A stretch of 64,000 nucleotides of DNA, taken from positions 6,020,358-6,084,357 of the forward strand of contig RSEF01000012.1 of the NCBI GenBank assembly GCA_003993805.1, in the 5' to 3' direction. Under the pieces are notes generated by a model. It had not been told where the DNA came from. It saw only the letters and a program-made list of their open reading frames with translations, and did no database searches. Position 1 is the stretch's first letter. Every line of letters begins with the position of its first letter. Positions 1 through 11,536 of this stretch are shown piece after piece. A program made the position numbers and the translations under genes. The DNA is from Himantopus leucocephalus. Its lineage: Eukaryota > Chordata > Aves > Charadriiformes > Recurvirostridae.

Positions 1-901
1 TACCGCACAAGAAAAACTAGTTTGTACCTCTAGTTTTCAAGTGGCTCATACAACAGAGTACTGCGTTTTTGTAATTTTGATGCATGTTATTTTAGCAGTT
101 AACAACAAACATCATAACAATAGAGACTGCACGGAATTAACATGACAAATCCCATTTTCTCTTTTTTTTTTTTTGCTTGCATGTTATTCAGTATCCCTAG
201 TTTAAAAGCCTTCGAACTAAACTTTTGTTTTGTTTTGTTTTGTTTTTTTCCCTGGCTGAGGGCATGAGCGGCAAGTGATCGCTTACCCTACGCCGTGTCA
301 CTGAATCTGAGGCACCTTCCCGTGCTGGCAGTCACAACGCCAGGTCTCCCGGCCGGTTTCGGCCACCGGGAACAGTATGTCCCAGAGCTTTGAAGTAGAG
401 CTCGCCGCTTGTTTGCCACCGGTCATGTGATTTCTCGCGCTATACCGAACTCGATGAAAAGAAGCAGCGTTTTGGTGCTTGTGTACGCCCGTGCAACGCA
501 TCTTAGCGGCTAAGTCCGATCACATCCTAACAGCACCCTTCTCAAAAAAGCTTCTGCCGGCTTTCCGCCACCGACAACAGATGCACGGCTCCGCTTTTCA
601 TACCACGTTTAACCCACTGCGATTTCCAACTCGGGTCTCCACAGCTCCCTCCCGCCCCGGCCCAGGACACGACTCCCCACCAGCGCCCCGGAGACAACGG
701 GGCTGACCCCGCCGGCAAGCCGGGCCCCCCCTCTCAACCGGGAGCGGCTCTGGGCCGCCGCTCCACCCGGCTGGAGGAAGGGAGGGAGGGCCGGGCAGCC
801 ACGGAGCGGAGCCCTTTGTGTGACAGGAGGGGGCTCCCCGCCGAGCGGGGCCGGGAGGGCACCCGGGGGGACCCCCTCACCCTTCCTCAACCGAGACTCA
901 C
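1..901 (-). other. IQSEC1: 5' part of IQSEC1 intron following the first coding exon
   Basis: This is the stretch downstream of the donor on the minus strand. The 600-901 part is still very GC-rich and belongs to the CpG island. From about 265 to 600 the CpG density is moderate, and from 1 to 260 the sequence is AT-rich, with a T run at 162-174 and a TTTTG repeat at 223-249. No acceptor or second exon of IQSEC1 was recognised here. The short ORFs at 298-501 and 609-1010 on the minus strand have no recognisable product. Confidence 0.65.
223..249. repeat. (TTTTG)n simple repeat
   Basis: About five imperfect TTTTG units ending in a T run, within the proposed IQSEC1 intron. Confidence 0.85.
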
Positions 902-904
902 CAG
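895..904 (-). other. IQSEC1: splice donor of IQSEC1 first exon
   Basis: On the minus strand the exon ends at 902 and the intron opens with GTGAGT from 901 to 896. Without splicing, the frame would reach a TGA at 898-900 right after the recognised peptide. This placement supports a real exon/intron boundary. Confidence 0.8.
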
Positions 905-966
905 CTGTCAAGCTCCAACTCCAGCAACGACTGCGTCCTCTCCGAGCTGCAGTGCAGGCACCACAT
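902..966 (-). CDS. IQSEC1: IQSEC1 (BRAG2) alternative first coding exon, partial
   Basis: This exon encodes 21 full residues, starting MWCLHC and ending SLLELELDS, plus the first two bases (TG) of a split codon. The next bases on the minus strand are GTGAGT, a consensus splice donor, so the exon is phase 2. I recognise the peptide as the N-terminus of one IQSEC1 isoform; from memory, the human form differs at one internal residue (Asn for Ser) and has Gly where the split codon here would give Cys or Trp. IQSEC1 is an ARF-family guanine-nucleotide exchange factor with IQ, Sec7 and PH domains that acts at the plasma membrane and endosomes in integrin and glutamate-receptor trafficking. All those domains are in later exons beyond the left edge. 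I chose the ATG at 964-966 because the recognised protein starts there and a G is at position -3. The frame stays open upstream to an ATG at 1144-1146. Confidence 0.82.
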
Positions 967-1024
967 GGCCGGGCCGAAGTCGCAGGCGGGCAGCTCCGCG
1001 CCGCCACCATAGCCGCCCCTCAGC

Positions 1025-1037
1025 CCGCCCCGCCCGC
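1025..1037 (-). promoter_or_regulatory. tandem GC boxes (Sp/KLF-type)
   Basis: Read on the minus strand this is two overlapping GGGCGGG-type boxes about 60 bp upstream of the IQSEC1 start codon. Sp/KLF factors bind such boxes in CpG-island promoters. This is motif evidence only. Confidence 0.5.
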
Positions 1038-1101
1038 TCCCCTCAGCGGGGGAAAAAGGAGCGGGAGGGGGGGGGGAAGGAGGGGAGGGAGCGCGCGCCC
1101 G

Positions 1102-1113
1102 CGCGCAGGCGCA
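1102..1113. promoter_or_regulatory. NRF1-like site
   Basis: CGCGCAGGCGCA closely matches the NRF1 consensus (GCGCAYGCGC type), with one off-consensus base in the centre. It is 136 bp upstream of the IQSEC1 ATG inside the CpG island. NRF1 sites are typical of dispersed CpG-island promoters. Confidence 0.45.
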
Positions 1114-1195
1114 GAGCCCGGTTTCCCGGGGAACGCGAGGCGCCAACGGTCGCTCTCCTCACGGCCGCCGCCGCCGCCTCACGGGCCCGCACCGG

Positions 1196-1269
1196 GCCGG
1201 GGGCCGCTTGGGCCGGCTCCGGCGGGCACCGAACGGTGCCCGCCGGAGCCGGCCCAATCGGCCCCCGGC
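1196..1269. repeat. 74-bp near-perfect inverted repeat in the promoter
   Basis: The arms 1196-1231 and 1234-1269 are 36 bp each and flank a 2-bp AA spacer. They pair at every position except one (C1207 against T1258). The inner 24 bp of each arm are perfect. The arms are almost entirely G and C, so a cruciform or RNA hairpin would be very stable. The repeat lies about 230 bp upstream of the IQSEC1 start codon and may be in the 5' UTR. An assembly or read-folding artefact is the main alternative. Confidence 0.9.
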
Positions 1270-1299
1270 GGTTGCAGCATCGGAGCTTCATTTCTGCTT

Positions 1300-4200
1300 G
1301 TAAACACAAAATCCCGCGTCTCGCTGCGCTGCGCAGATGGCGCCGTGGTTTCAGAGTCAGGGCGTCCCGAGGCAATTATTTCTGGAGGGGTTTTCTATGT
1401 TTGTTTCTCAACATGCCGAAAGCTCAGGTAACCGGTTGGCGGTGATTTTTCATCGACATCTAGGTTAGGACAACGTTTTGGCGGCACGTCGCTGGGTGTT
1501 CTTGCCATCCTGAGTGCGCAGGGGCAGTGATTACGCTCTGTGCCGAACGCGCAGAGGTGACATTTTGGGCCTGAGAAGACAGGGGCAGGAGAGTCTCTTC
1601 TAACAAGACAAAGCCAACTCCTACACCACTTTATTTATCTGCACTGTGTATAGGAAGCTCTGGCAGAGCCAGTAGGACGTACAGAGGTTATATTCTCTGC
1701 TGTTCTCCCACTGCTATTCTGACATCTAGCTGGCATTAGAGCTGCCACCAAGACACCGCAGAAATAGGTAATGCAGGGTAAGGAGATAGGAAAGTAATTT
1801 TTCCTGTCTCAGTATCCTTATTCCCGGCAATTTGTTGCAGCACAACTCATAGTACAACGCAAAGTTATCCTTGCTCCATCAAAAAAATCAACTCGGCTTA
1901 AGAAAAAAAATAATCAGGAACTGGGAAATCTCTGTGCAAGAGGAGGTAAACAAAGATTTCAAACTATGAACTCGTGCTCACTAGATCAGTCCAGAAGTTT
2001 GAAGTAAATAATTCTGAAGCGAGGAGGCCGGCCAGCTGCGGGAAGAGCTTACTGCTGACAACCGCCTCATTCACTGCAGTTGCCAGTCCATTCACGGTGT
2101 ACCACGGTAGTTTTCAGGCAGTGTGACCAGCAAATACTACTGACAGACTTACAAAGGCGGCTCCAATTTTGTCACCATTATCATGCTTAACAGTATCTCA
2201 GTAGTCAATGTTATGCTCAGACTATTCAATCTTCCCTGCTAAAGCTAACTGTATTTTATTTCTAATACAGCAATATAATTAAACCTTAGATTAAGCACAA
2301 CACTGAAATTTTGGTTTATCCAGTAATTTACATAAATCACTGTTATTTAATGTGTTAATAGCTAAGATAAAGTTTATAAACCCCCAGAGTACAACAAACT
2401 CAATTTGTAATTATGAGCACACAGCAATTTGTATAACGTGCCATCTAAATCTACAGTAATTATGACCCTGCTTAAGGGTAATTCCCAACTTAATCACATT
2501 TAATACACCATTATTTTAAAGATCTAAAAGGCTGAAACGGGCATTTATCTTGCATTTTGCTTTAATAAAAGCAAAGGGTTACCCAGAAAAAAAAAAAAAG
2601 GNGACAAAATCACTAGGGAGTAATTTTCTTCCTGCAGAGTATAAACACAACCATGCAGCACTGTACAATAAAATGCATACATGGGATAAAATACACGTTA
2701 TTCCTCTCACAGCAGGAATTTGGGGGGATATTAATCCAATTCATCCCTTGAAAAAAATATGCTAACCCATATGGATCCTCCACCTCCTCCCTCCCATGAT
2801 GAATTCCCTGCTTCTCATGCTCTCCCTCCACCCATGCTCACCTGTACACTTAACAAAAATTAAGTGTTCTTTAAAAAAAATATGGGGATGCCTCAGTTTC
2901 AAGGGCATACGGCACAACGCTCTTTCACGATATTCTCCTTTGGTGCATGATGAGAATTATCAATAAACAGCAATTGATTCTCTAACTGTATAAAACATAG
3001 TATAATGCAATAATTTTCCCACATAACCTGGAATTACATAGGAATTCTCAAATACGCCAGGTAATTCTTTAAGAGGTAACACGTTACTGTACTTATCCCA
3101 GTTTTGCGTCCCCCCCAAATGGATTTCTTATATTTCTCATATACATTTCTTCATTTCCTACGGCTGCATACTAGTTCACTTAATTTTTTAAGGCCAATAT
3201 AAAAAAAAAAATCAGCATTAAAACAACAGCTACAACTTCAGTTCATTTTTTAAACTGAACTTACAAAGCCTTTAAATAAACACATCTGGGAAAGGGCTTT
3301 ATGTTGTCGGTTGCTATGGAGTAGGCAAAACAATGAATCTTTGTAGTCATTTTGCTCTCCTAAAAACAGATCCGAAGCCTATTTAAGGCAAAGGAAATCT
3401 TCACTGACTTCAAGGGTTTGTAGACTCAAAGCTGTACTTTTCAACTACCTATCTCAAAAAACTCCACCTTTACGAAACATAAATAGCATTATCCCTTTGT
3501 GAAGGATGGGAATATCAAAGCACAAAGAGTATAAACCATAGCAGAGAAAAATTAGAATAACTTTTCACATCACCTTGCAGATCAGTGTGAGAACTAAAAA
3601 TGAAATACATGTGCAAGTTCTGCTTCTTTATCCCCTCTAATAAAATAAGATACTTAGCTCTACAAAGGGAGAAAAGGGTCTGTCACTAGCCCTCAAAGAA
3701 CCCCTGCCAGTGAAAGGTGGTGCTCTGCAACCGACTCTCTCCTTAGCCCTTGCTAGGAGATTTGGGTAAGATTTTGGAACAAAAAAGGAAATTTCACAAT
3801 GATAACAATGTTTCAAAATGCACTGATTTATCCAGCGTGGAGGCATGCAAACCAGACAACCCTGTAAACTACAGCAGGTTGTAAAACACGTATACAAAAT
3901 GTCAGCAATGAGAAAAACAACGCATGAAGAGGATTCGATTGCAGTCAAACCATTAGACCAAAGCCAGGATTCCCGACTCAAAACTGTCTGCTGTCAATGC
4001 TCTGACCTGGCTTTGTCCCTCAAAGTCAGCAGTTGATCCTACAAACCCTCACTTGTGCGGAGAGCTATTGTAAACTGTATTATTAGGTGCACTACAACAC
4101 TGACTGGCTATTTACATCCACAGGAGTAACACCAGAAAAATACCATTAGGCACGTGGAACAAGTGTTTTGGTGTAAATACCATGCAACCTCCCTTTCAAA

Positions 4201-6958
4201 GAAACCTGAGTAGGGGGCTTTCAGCACCCATCAATGTTGCCGTGACTGACCCCAGCAGCGAAACTATACCTGAGAAGCAGAAGCCGCAATCCAGGTCAAT
4301 CGGCAGCAAGCCGTGGTTCTTCAAGAGGAAACACTTTCTTCTCACAAGTACGTGGACAGAAGGATAGTGGATGCTTGGAAATCCCCCAGAGACAGTACAG
4401 AGGCTGAGAAGGAGCCAGACAGCCCCTTTAGAAAGAAGTTCATCTGTAAGCCAAGAAGGCCACTCTTATTGCCAGAAATTGTAGATCGAAATAGCGTGAA
4501 AGGGAAAGGGAAACCTCTAATCTGCATTATTGGGGGCAATAAAGGCAGGACTCTGTACTGCGAATACAAGGTGACTGCAATTAAAAGTTTGCTGATACCA
4601 TTATACATACATAATAGTCCTTTGTCTCTTAAGAGTAAAATACATATGAGAGTGGCTCCTTCATTTTCCCCACCTGGAGTGCCACCGTCTCTCATAAATC
4701 CAGAGTTCTCACAGCTTAAGACACACCTAAACATTTCCAACACCACTCACTGGGTTCCAGAATTTCTCTGGCTGCACGTTCTGTCCCACTACTGAGCAAG
4801 GGCGGTGGGCACTGAGTCCACATGGCTCAAGATCGAGGAGGCTCAGGATATAAGGAACACATCCTGATGCTCTAAACCAGCAGACCTCACAGAGAGAAAG
4901 CCGAAGCCGTGAGCTCCCCCCTTCCAGACTGTTACTCAGTCATAATAAAGGACTGAAAAAGTAAAGTAATTCTCCTTTACTAGAGAAACAGTGCAGATTT
5001 GTGGTCAGATTAAGCCAGTACTGCCACAGAAAGAAGCGGCTTTACCTTCCCCCCTGCCCTTGCAGGTGCATGTGTTCATGTCGATGTGATGGCATGAAAA
5101 GATCTAAAACAAAGCGGGTTTTGGCAGGTCAGTTTGAGATGTTTCACCTAAAACAGAGCAGAGGCATTCGTCAAAGTTGCACACTGAGTAGCAATCGGTA
5201 TCGATAAGACCCACTGAGTATGTAGTGAAGGCACAAGAGAAAAGCAATGCAAATGTTCGCTTTTGTTCTCTATCTCTAGGTACTGTCTCCAAATGAGACT
5301 AGAATGGACGAGTTATGATGATCTGGGACTTCTCAATATTACCAAGTTCCACGGTGAAAAAGCCGTAAGAATCCACTGACACCAGCTGATACAAAGCTCC
5401 GTATACCGCCTATGCGGTAGTTAGCAAACTTGTCACTGAATAAAATATCTTTAAATGAAGCTGGACAGAACACGAGCACTGAGATGATCCATAGAATGCA
5501 GGTAGCTAATACACAGTATATTAACGCTCTTGAAACATCCTGTGTAAACCAACGGAAACTGACCCATCCTTTAAAAATATGGTGTACCACAAGGTTCCCC
5601 ACAGCTGCCTTTTTTTCTGCTTTCATTTTATGGTAGTAATAATGTGCTGTCTGCGAAAAGCATTTCTTTGGGATTAACGGACAGCCGAGATTAACAATGC
5701 TTAGTTATGCTTCACGTCATCAACATCTCAAAAGCTCTCAATCCCCAAGAAAAGCATAGTTTTCATTTGTTTGGTATTTAATGGGGTTTTTTTCCTGTTT
5801 GAATGATTCACAAATTGAGTAAGATGAGTGAGCTTGTGTGTGCACATTGGGTTTTGTGCACACATTAAAGTCAAGAAGAAAAATACATGCCTGCTTTCAA
5901 CATGGCTTTACTAATATTTTCTAATTCTGGAAAATACAGAACTGTCTTTCTTTGAATAAAAATGGGAAAGAAGTACAAATCCCACAAATACTGGCTGAAA
6001 GCTTGTGAAGGTAACTACTAGTCAGTATTAAAGTAATTATCTGAATATTGCTAATTTATGTTCTGTATGGAACTGTCTTTCTACCAGCATTTGTGACATC
6101 CAGCTCAGTATGATGTGCTATATTGAGAAATCATGTGTGCAGTGCACACCATGTAGAAGTACATATTTTCCATGATTTGTCTTCCTAAAAGCACCATTCT
6201 AAACCCAGAATTTTTTCTACTTGAAGCTCAGATTATGTTACAGATGTTTATTTTGATAGCAACCACTATGTTTAAACTGTTACTAAAATGACAAGCAGCA
6301 TTGAAACGTCTCATATATAAATAAAAGCAACTAACCAAAATCCCATTTTAAGGTAAAGAAATCACTCTTTTACTGAGTGCATATTTAAAAAAATGAGTAA
6401 GAAGAAGGATATGAGGAAGGTCTTATTATCAACCTAATAAAGTCAGATTTAAAGGTATTTATGAAAATATTTTGATGGCATCTGTATTAGTGCACGACTG
6501 TGCAATACCACAATTTTTAATTCAGGAGGTTATTTATCCACATTCACATTTTGTCAAATGCGTCAGCATGGAGATGCACTGTATCACTCACACAGAAGGC
6601 TTGATTCAAATGCAGACATATTTACAGACACATTTACAGACACGGCGCTGCTTTGTGGCAGTTGCACATCCTTAGGCTGATACCGCCAGCGACTCTGCCG
6701 GCACTGTAGAGTCCCTTTCCACAAAATTCAGCAAAGGCCTTCTGCTTACAGTTTTATGTATAACGCAAAGGGTGATCACTAAGGAAAAACAAAACAACGA
6801 AACCACATTCCCCAGCAATGATCACATAGCAAAACGAGTTACTGTACTACGGCAACACTATATATATACACAACGCAGGAAACAGCTGTGGCACTGTCAC
6901 TACCACTGTGCGTGGTAACAAAGTTTGAGCCTCCACTTAAGCCTGTGAACTAGATTTG
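1300..6958. other. AT-rich non-coding region upstream of the IQSEC1 promoter
   Basis: No exon or gene is recognised here. The first 250 bp keep some CpG. A CAG/GTAAC donor-like site at 1425-1432 on the plus strand could belong to a divergent non-coding transcript. One ambiguous base sits at 2602, just after a run of 13 A. The 160-residue plus-strand ORF at 4313-4795 and the overlapping 134-residue minus-strand ORF have low-complexity, family-free composition, so I treat them as chance. A weak MIR-like stretch lies near 3488-3550. Confidence 0.6.
3488..3550 (-). repeat. possible ancient MIR-like SINE remnant
   Basis: The order of short blocks (CATTATCCC, then GGATGGGAATATC, then AAAGCACAAAGAG) resembles the conserved core of amniote MIR elements, which reads roughly ATTATCCCC, then GATGGGGAAACTGAGGCAC. 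The match is degenerate and judged by eye, so it may be chance. Confidence 0.25.
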
Positions 6959-7087
6959 TAGAATCACAGAATGGTTTAGGTTGGAAGAGACCTTAAAGAT
7001 CATCTCGTTCCACCCCCCTGCCATGGGCAGGGACACCTCCCACTAGACCAGGTTGCTCCAAGCCTCGTCCAACCTGGCCTTGAACAC
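6959..7087 (-). mobile_element. CR1 LINE 3'-end fragment (avian type)
   Basis: The sequence begins with GAATCACAGAATGGTTTAGG, runs through the CTGCCATGGGCAGGGACACC block and ends at CCTTGAACAC. This is the reverse complement of the conserved 3' end of bird CR1 retrotransposons, including the terminal ATTCTRTGATTC-like repeat. The element is therefore inserted on the minus strand, with its 3' terminus at 6959 and 5' truncation near 7087, as usual for CR1. Only untranslated 3' sequence remains. Divergence from my remembered consensus looks low to moderate. Confidence 0.92.
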
Positions 7088-9775
7088 GTTACCACTCAGT
7101 AACCATAAAAACTCAATCCTAGCGTAAATTATGCAAACAAATATTGACTTTTTCCATGGTAACCTTTATAGCTAATAGAAACTCTGAATGGTGTTTTGAG
7201 CCAGATACAAAGTCAACAAAAATAGGAGAGGAACCAATAAACACACACCTTAGAGAAATGTTCCACACTACCACAGAATGAAGCGCATTTAAAAAAAAGT
7301 ATTTTTTGCTCTGCAGTTTCCGGCACCAGAGCCCGGACGGCAGCACAGCACGTTTCAGTGGCCTCTCTATGCAATGTAATGAACTCAAAAAAAGCCTGGG
7401 CAGCACTGCCCACTTTCCCAGGGAGACGGGACACGTTCCCCTGTGCCGGCCCTGCCCATGTTCTGAGCAGAGCAGAGGTGAGACAAGACACAGCAGCTCG
7501 GGCTCGCTGTCCTGTTGACTGCGCCGTGCAGCTCCCAGCCAGCTCCCAATTCACCTACCTACCTACACCTATTGCACACCTCTCTGAACTTGAAAACACA
7601 GAGGAAATGTGAAAAAGTAGGATAATGTTATATTGCCTTTCTAGGCACTATTAAACAAGAGGGAAGAAATGGTCAGAAATACCCAATTGAAATTATAGCA
7701 CTGGATTTTACACACAATGCATCAGGGATTTAGAGGCAGGTCATATATTACTCCAGAGTGATAAATTCAAGCATAAGGAGACTTAAATATTTGTTCCATC
7801 ATGCTCATTCACAGATTTCTCCCTAATACTGTTCCTTCACCTGTCATGCTGAGCACACCAGTACGGAACACAGACATATAGCTATCCATGGGTGGATGAA
7901 AGCATACCTTCAAATCACCTTCTTGGTAATCATGACCTGTACAGGTCTGTTAAGGTAAAAAAAGGACCAGGGAAATTCCTCTTTGAAACTCTTCAGTGCG
8001 GAAAACTAATTACATTTGCTACTATGTTAAATGAGAGAAGAAAGGTGTGTCCCCACTGCTAGCTCCAGAGGGAATGCCCAGAAAGCAGCCCCCATCGCAC
8101 GGGCCTCTATTTAAAAAGCTTGTATCAGATTTGCCTTAAACCCCTGTAAGGCACCATTAGCAAATGCCAACAGAAGAAAATTTGCATATGACTATGAACA
8201 GTACATATTTGTTCATAGATGAACAGGATAATGGGAAGACATTAGCCTGTGAAGTTTTCATCTTTTAAAATTATTGCTTCCTACAGTCCTTGTTTTGAAT
8301 GTAGATAAAAAAAGGAAAAACCCACTGATGGTCCCCCCTCACTCAGCAGGAAATAACCCAGCAGTTGCTAAGGGGAGAAGAGAATCGTTTCACCGAACGA
8401 CACACACCCCCGCGGGCCAGACAGGGCACTCTGCCCACAGCCCATCTTCAGCCTTCCACCTCGCTGAAGGGAAATTTCCACAACACACCAACAACCACCT
8501 TCCCCACACCGTGTGCAATAAGGCACCTATACCATAAACAAAAGCATATTTTAAATCACTGCCTTCAAAAGGCAAAAACAACAAAAGAAATCACATCTTT
8601 GTCACCCATAACAATAAGATTACTTTGCAATAAACTATATTACTGGAGGCACTTTTAACTTTTGATTGACTTTTTGCCCCGTCACAGAAAATATTTAATA
8701 AATTAAGTCTCATGTAAATCTTAGACAAAAAGAAAATGAAAATCCATTATGCCAATTAATTACATGGTATAGTTAAGGGTAGGTACCCTTTCAAATGCAA
8801 ACAGTTAATTTACAACAAGAACCACCCCCAGGTGTCTTGGGAAAAGCTGCTAACCAGTCTGGAGATTAGAAACAGGAAGTAATTTCAAATACAAATTCAT
8901 TTTCTTTACCACCATAAAATGTCCTTTTCCCCCCTCTAATCTAAGCACCCGTGCTACAAACTGCAGTAACTTGACAAGTAAAAATGACCCTGGGGCAATA
9001 AAAGAGGAAGAATGTGTTGTAAATGGGTGATCTTTGGCACCCACCATAAGATTATTCAGCGAATCAGTTTATACTTCTCTTCATTAATATGGAGGAAACA
9101 TACTCTAGACTCAAAGGGACTCCCATTTCTCCTCCTCAGCTCAACACATGTAGAAAAGCGAAAGCACTGGCAATTTAATCAATTTGTATCCTCCTTTCAT
9201 GTTAACTGACTAGAGAGATTTCCTCCTTCTCTAGGGTAGAATTTATCTGTGTGCTCAAAGCTCTGTTTGTCAAGAATCCAGAAAACTGAATTACAAGAAA
9301 CATTTTATTTTGTTGATGGGATTGCACAGTGGTAACCAAGGGCAGAGCATGGCCATTTACACGCTGCTGGTGTCAGCTACAATGGACATAGCGGGGTAAG
9401 AGAAGATGGATGCAAGGCAGTTCTAGCCAGCGTTATCCTGACCATGGCTTTCCCATCTCATGAGCTTCACAGGTACTGAAAGTACAGATGAAGATGAAAT
9501 AGGCTATTTCATAGACTGGAAGTCATCTGGAGTCCTCAGAAGGCTTCTAGTATGAAGAATATTTCCACAGACTGCAGCTTTGAACTCCTACCCTAAACCA
9601 AATCTAAAGCTAAGGTTAAGGTGCAAACCCCACCATGCATATTTGAAGACCACAGGACACTGTCGGGGAATGAAAATGAGAGAAATCAAAGAGATGGCAC
9701 AATCTAACACACTGTTGGCAAACCTGTTTTCAGATATCACAGATATTTTTTTCTTGAACAAACATGAGGATAAAT

Positions 9776-9804
9776 CTCACTCTCAGTGGGGACCTGAGAG
9801 TGAG
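9776..9804. repeat. short inverted repeat (11-bp stem, 7-nt loop)
   Basis: CTCACTCTCAG at 9776-9786 is perfectly complementary to CTGAGAGTGAG at 9794-9804, separated by seven bases. No T run follows and no miRNA-sized stem is present, so no function is assigned. Confidence 0.7.
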
Positions 9805-11500
9805 TGAGGTGTCAGCCGTTGTGGCCTACGTGCAAATTAGCCTAACCCCTCCTAATGCTCCTCCAGCGTTTGAGAACACGGCCTAGCAGCCACGTGCAGG
9901 CCTCTGTCATCCATGCCCATAATCCCCCAAAGACGTTTACATTACTTTAGACTATCAAAATCCCATATTGCTTTGGGCTTCAAGTCTGTAACGCAAAAAT
10001 AACCTGCTGAGCTGTCGGTCCGACTGCCGACGTACTCGCCACGTAACCCCAGGAGTACACAACTGTACTACAACGCAAGCACACACTTAAACCTAGGGTT
10101 ATTCTGACAGCCCCAGGTTATTCCTCTATATGCGTAACGCAATGGGTACTCCTCTTTGCAACCCCACTGAAAAAGAACGAAAAGAATGTAGGACAAGCGG
10201 TTATATGTTAAGTTATCAATTTAAAAAAAAACAAAAACGGTATTTAAGTCTAGGAAGAGACTTCTGACTTCCTAGAGACGGAAGAAAAACAAAGATAACT
10301 GTAGCTCAAAAAGAAGCGTTAGAAACCTTTTACATTTACTTGATTGGATGACCAGCTTGGATATTATGCCATCTTTCGTTTAAATTATGAACTGCAAAGT
10401 AATTGAAATGTGAAGTATTGCTCAATCAGTTTAAAATTTAATCTCAAGAAATGCAACCATACTTGATTTAAAGGAATGGTATTTTTCTTCCTACCAAAAA
10501 AAACCCCAAGAGAAATTAACAAATTTTAATCTTGCTACGCTGTATTGTTTTTAGAATAAATTTCAGATACTCTGAACTGACAACAAAATCCTGTAGTTTT
10601 TTATAGGTAGATGATTACAAAAAAACTTTACAAAAATAATCATCGAAGTAGCTTAATGTGTCCAAACTGTATCATTGCTTGCTTTACACTCATTTCAGTA
10701 ATTTTTCTCCTCTATCACTTCACAGTCTTTTGTTACCCATCATAATGAGTTTCAACAAATATCTATTTTCAGATGCATGACAGATCTTCAACTTAAAACT
10801 GGCAGCAAAGATTTGTATGGTTCTCCTTCTGAATATTGTAGACAATACAATGTTTACCTGGGCGAAATATAAATGACATCATTCATTTTGCTTTGGCCTC
10901 GCTTATAAAGTCAGCAGAGCCTATCCTGATATTCTTTAGTTAGTGATGTTTCCTTACATTTATTTTATATTAAATGTCTACTTACGAGCATATTTTCAGT
11001 ATTGATAGCAGGAAGGTGTTTGCTGTGCTTTGGATTTCTTTATTGATCAAATTAGCTTTCACTAATTGTGAAGTACTCAAAGCATCCCTTTAGCGCTTTT
11101 TGTACTGTCCTGAAACCTCTCCTGTGAGCCAGAAGGAATGAAACAATCAAACAATCCAAGCTGGAGTTATTTCAAACGGATTCTTTTTGTAATCCGTAGG
11201 AAAAAAAGTATATTTTGAAGGATGTGGAAGGATCATCCGAGTATTACAGACAATCTAAAACTCTTATTTTTTTCCCTAAAATGGATATTGTGTAAGCGTC
11301 CAACAGCACCTCCCAAGCCTTTCACAAGACAGATTGAGTAACGTGAGAAGACGACAATTGCTTATTTCTGCACAAACACCTTTGTACTATGTTGAGCAGC
11401 CATGAGATGAAACCACAGACAGACAAGACTGCCCCCCCAACCACATCTATATGAAAATTGAAAGGAAACACAAATGGTTCTTGGGCATCCATTTTTCAAC

Positions 11501-11536
11501 GTGCCATTATCTTTCAATGCGCCATTATCTTTCAAT
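11501..11536. repeat. 18-bp tandem duplication
   Basis: Two adjacent copies of GYGCCATTATCTTTCAAT, at 11501-11518 and 11519-11536, differ at one position (T or C). The preceding bases (11488-11500) look like a decayed third copy. It is probably a replication-slippage product. Confidence 0.85.

Larger units (their letters stand above)
590..1300 (-). promoter_or_regulatory. IQSEC1: CpG-island promoter of the IQSEC1 MWCLHC isoform
   Basis: This is by far the most GC- and CpG-dense part of the window, with weaker shoulders extending to about 265 and 1560. It contains the first coding exon near its middle, as expected for a TATA-less CpG-island promoter with dispersed start sites. Candidate start sites for the minus-strand transcript lie between about 970 and 1300. 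The exact start cannot be seen from sequence. GC boxes, purine-rich tracts and an NRF1-like site lie upstream of the ATG. Such islands are often transcribed in both directions, so a divergent plus-strand transcript is possible. Confidence 0.8.

Noticed and set aside
609..1010. 133-residue minus-strand ORF starting MVAARS
   Set aside because: It is in a different frame from the IQSEC1 exon, reads through the proposed donor and intron, and has low-complexity Pro/Gly/Arg composition.
816..1445. 209-residue plus-strand ORF in the CpG island as a protein
   Set aside because: Open frames are expected in CpG-island sequence because stop codons are AT-rich. Four overlapping ORFs occur here on both strands, and only the minus-strand MWCLHC frame has a recognised peptide and donor.
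4313..4795. 160-residue plus-strand ORF as a gene
   Set aside because: It has no recognisable domain, overlaps a 134-residue ORF on the other strand, and lacks a CpG promoter or splice context. Such lengths occur by chance in 64 kb of vertebrate DNA.
7310..7540. Promoter or exon in the GC-rich patch next to the CR1 copy
   Set aside because: CpG density is modest, the overlapping ORFs on both strands are unrecognised, and no clear paired splice signals were seen.
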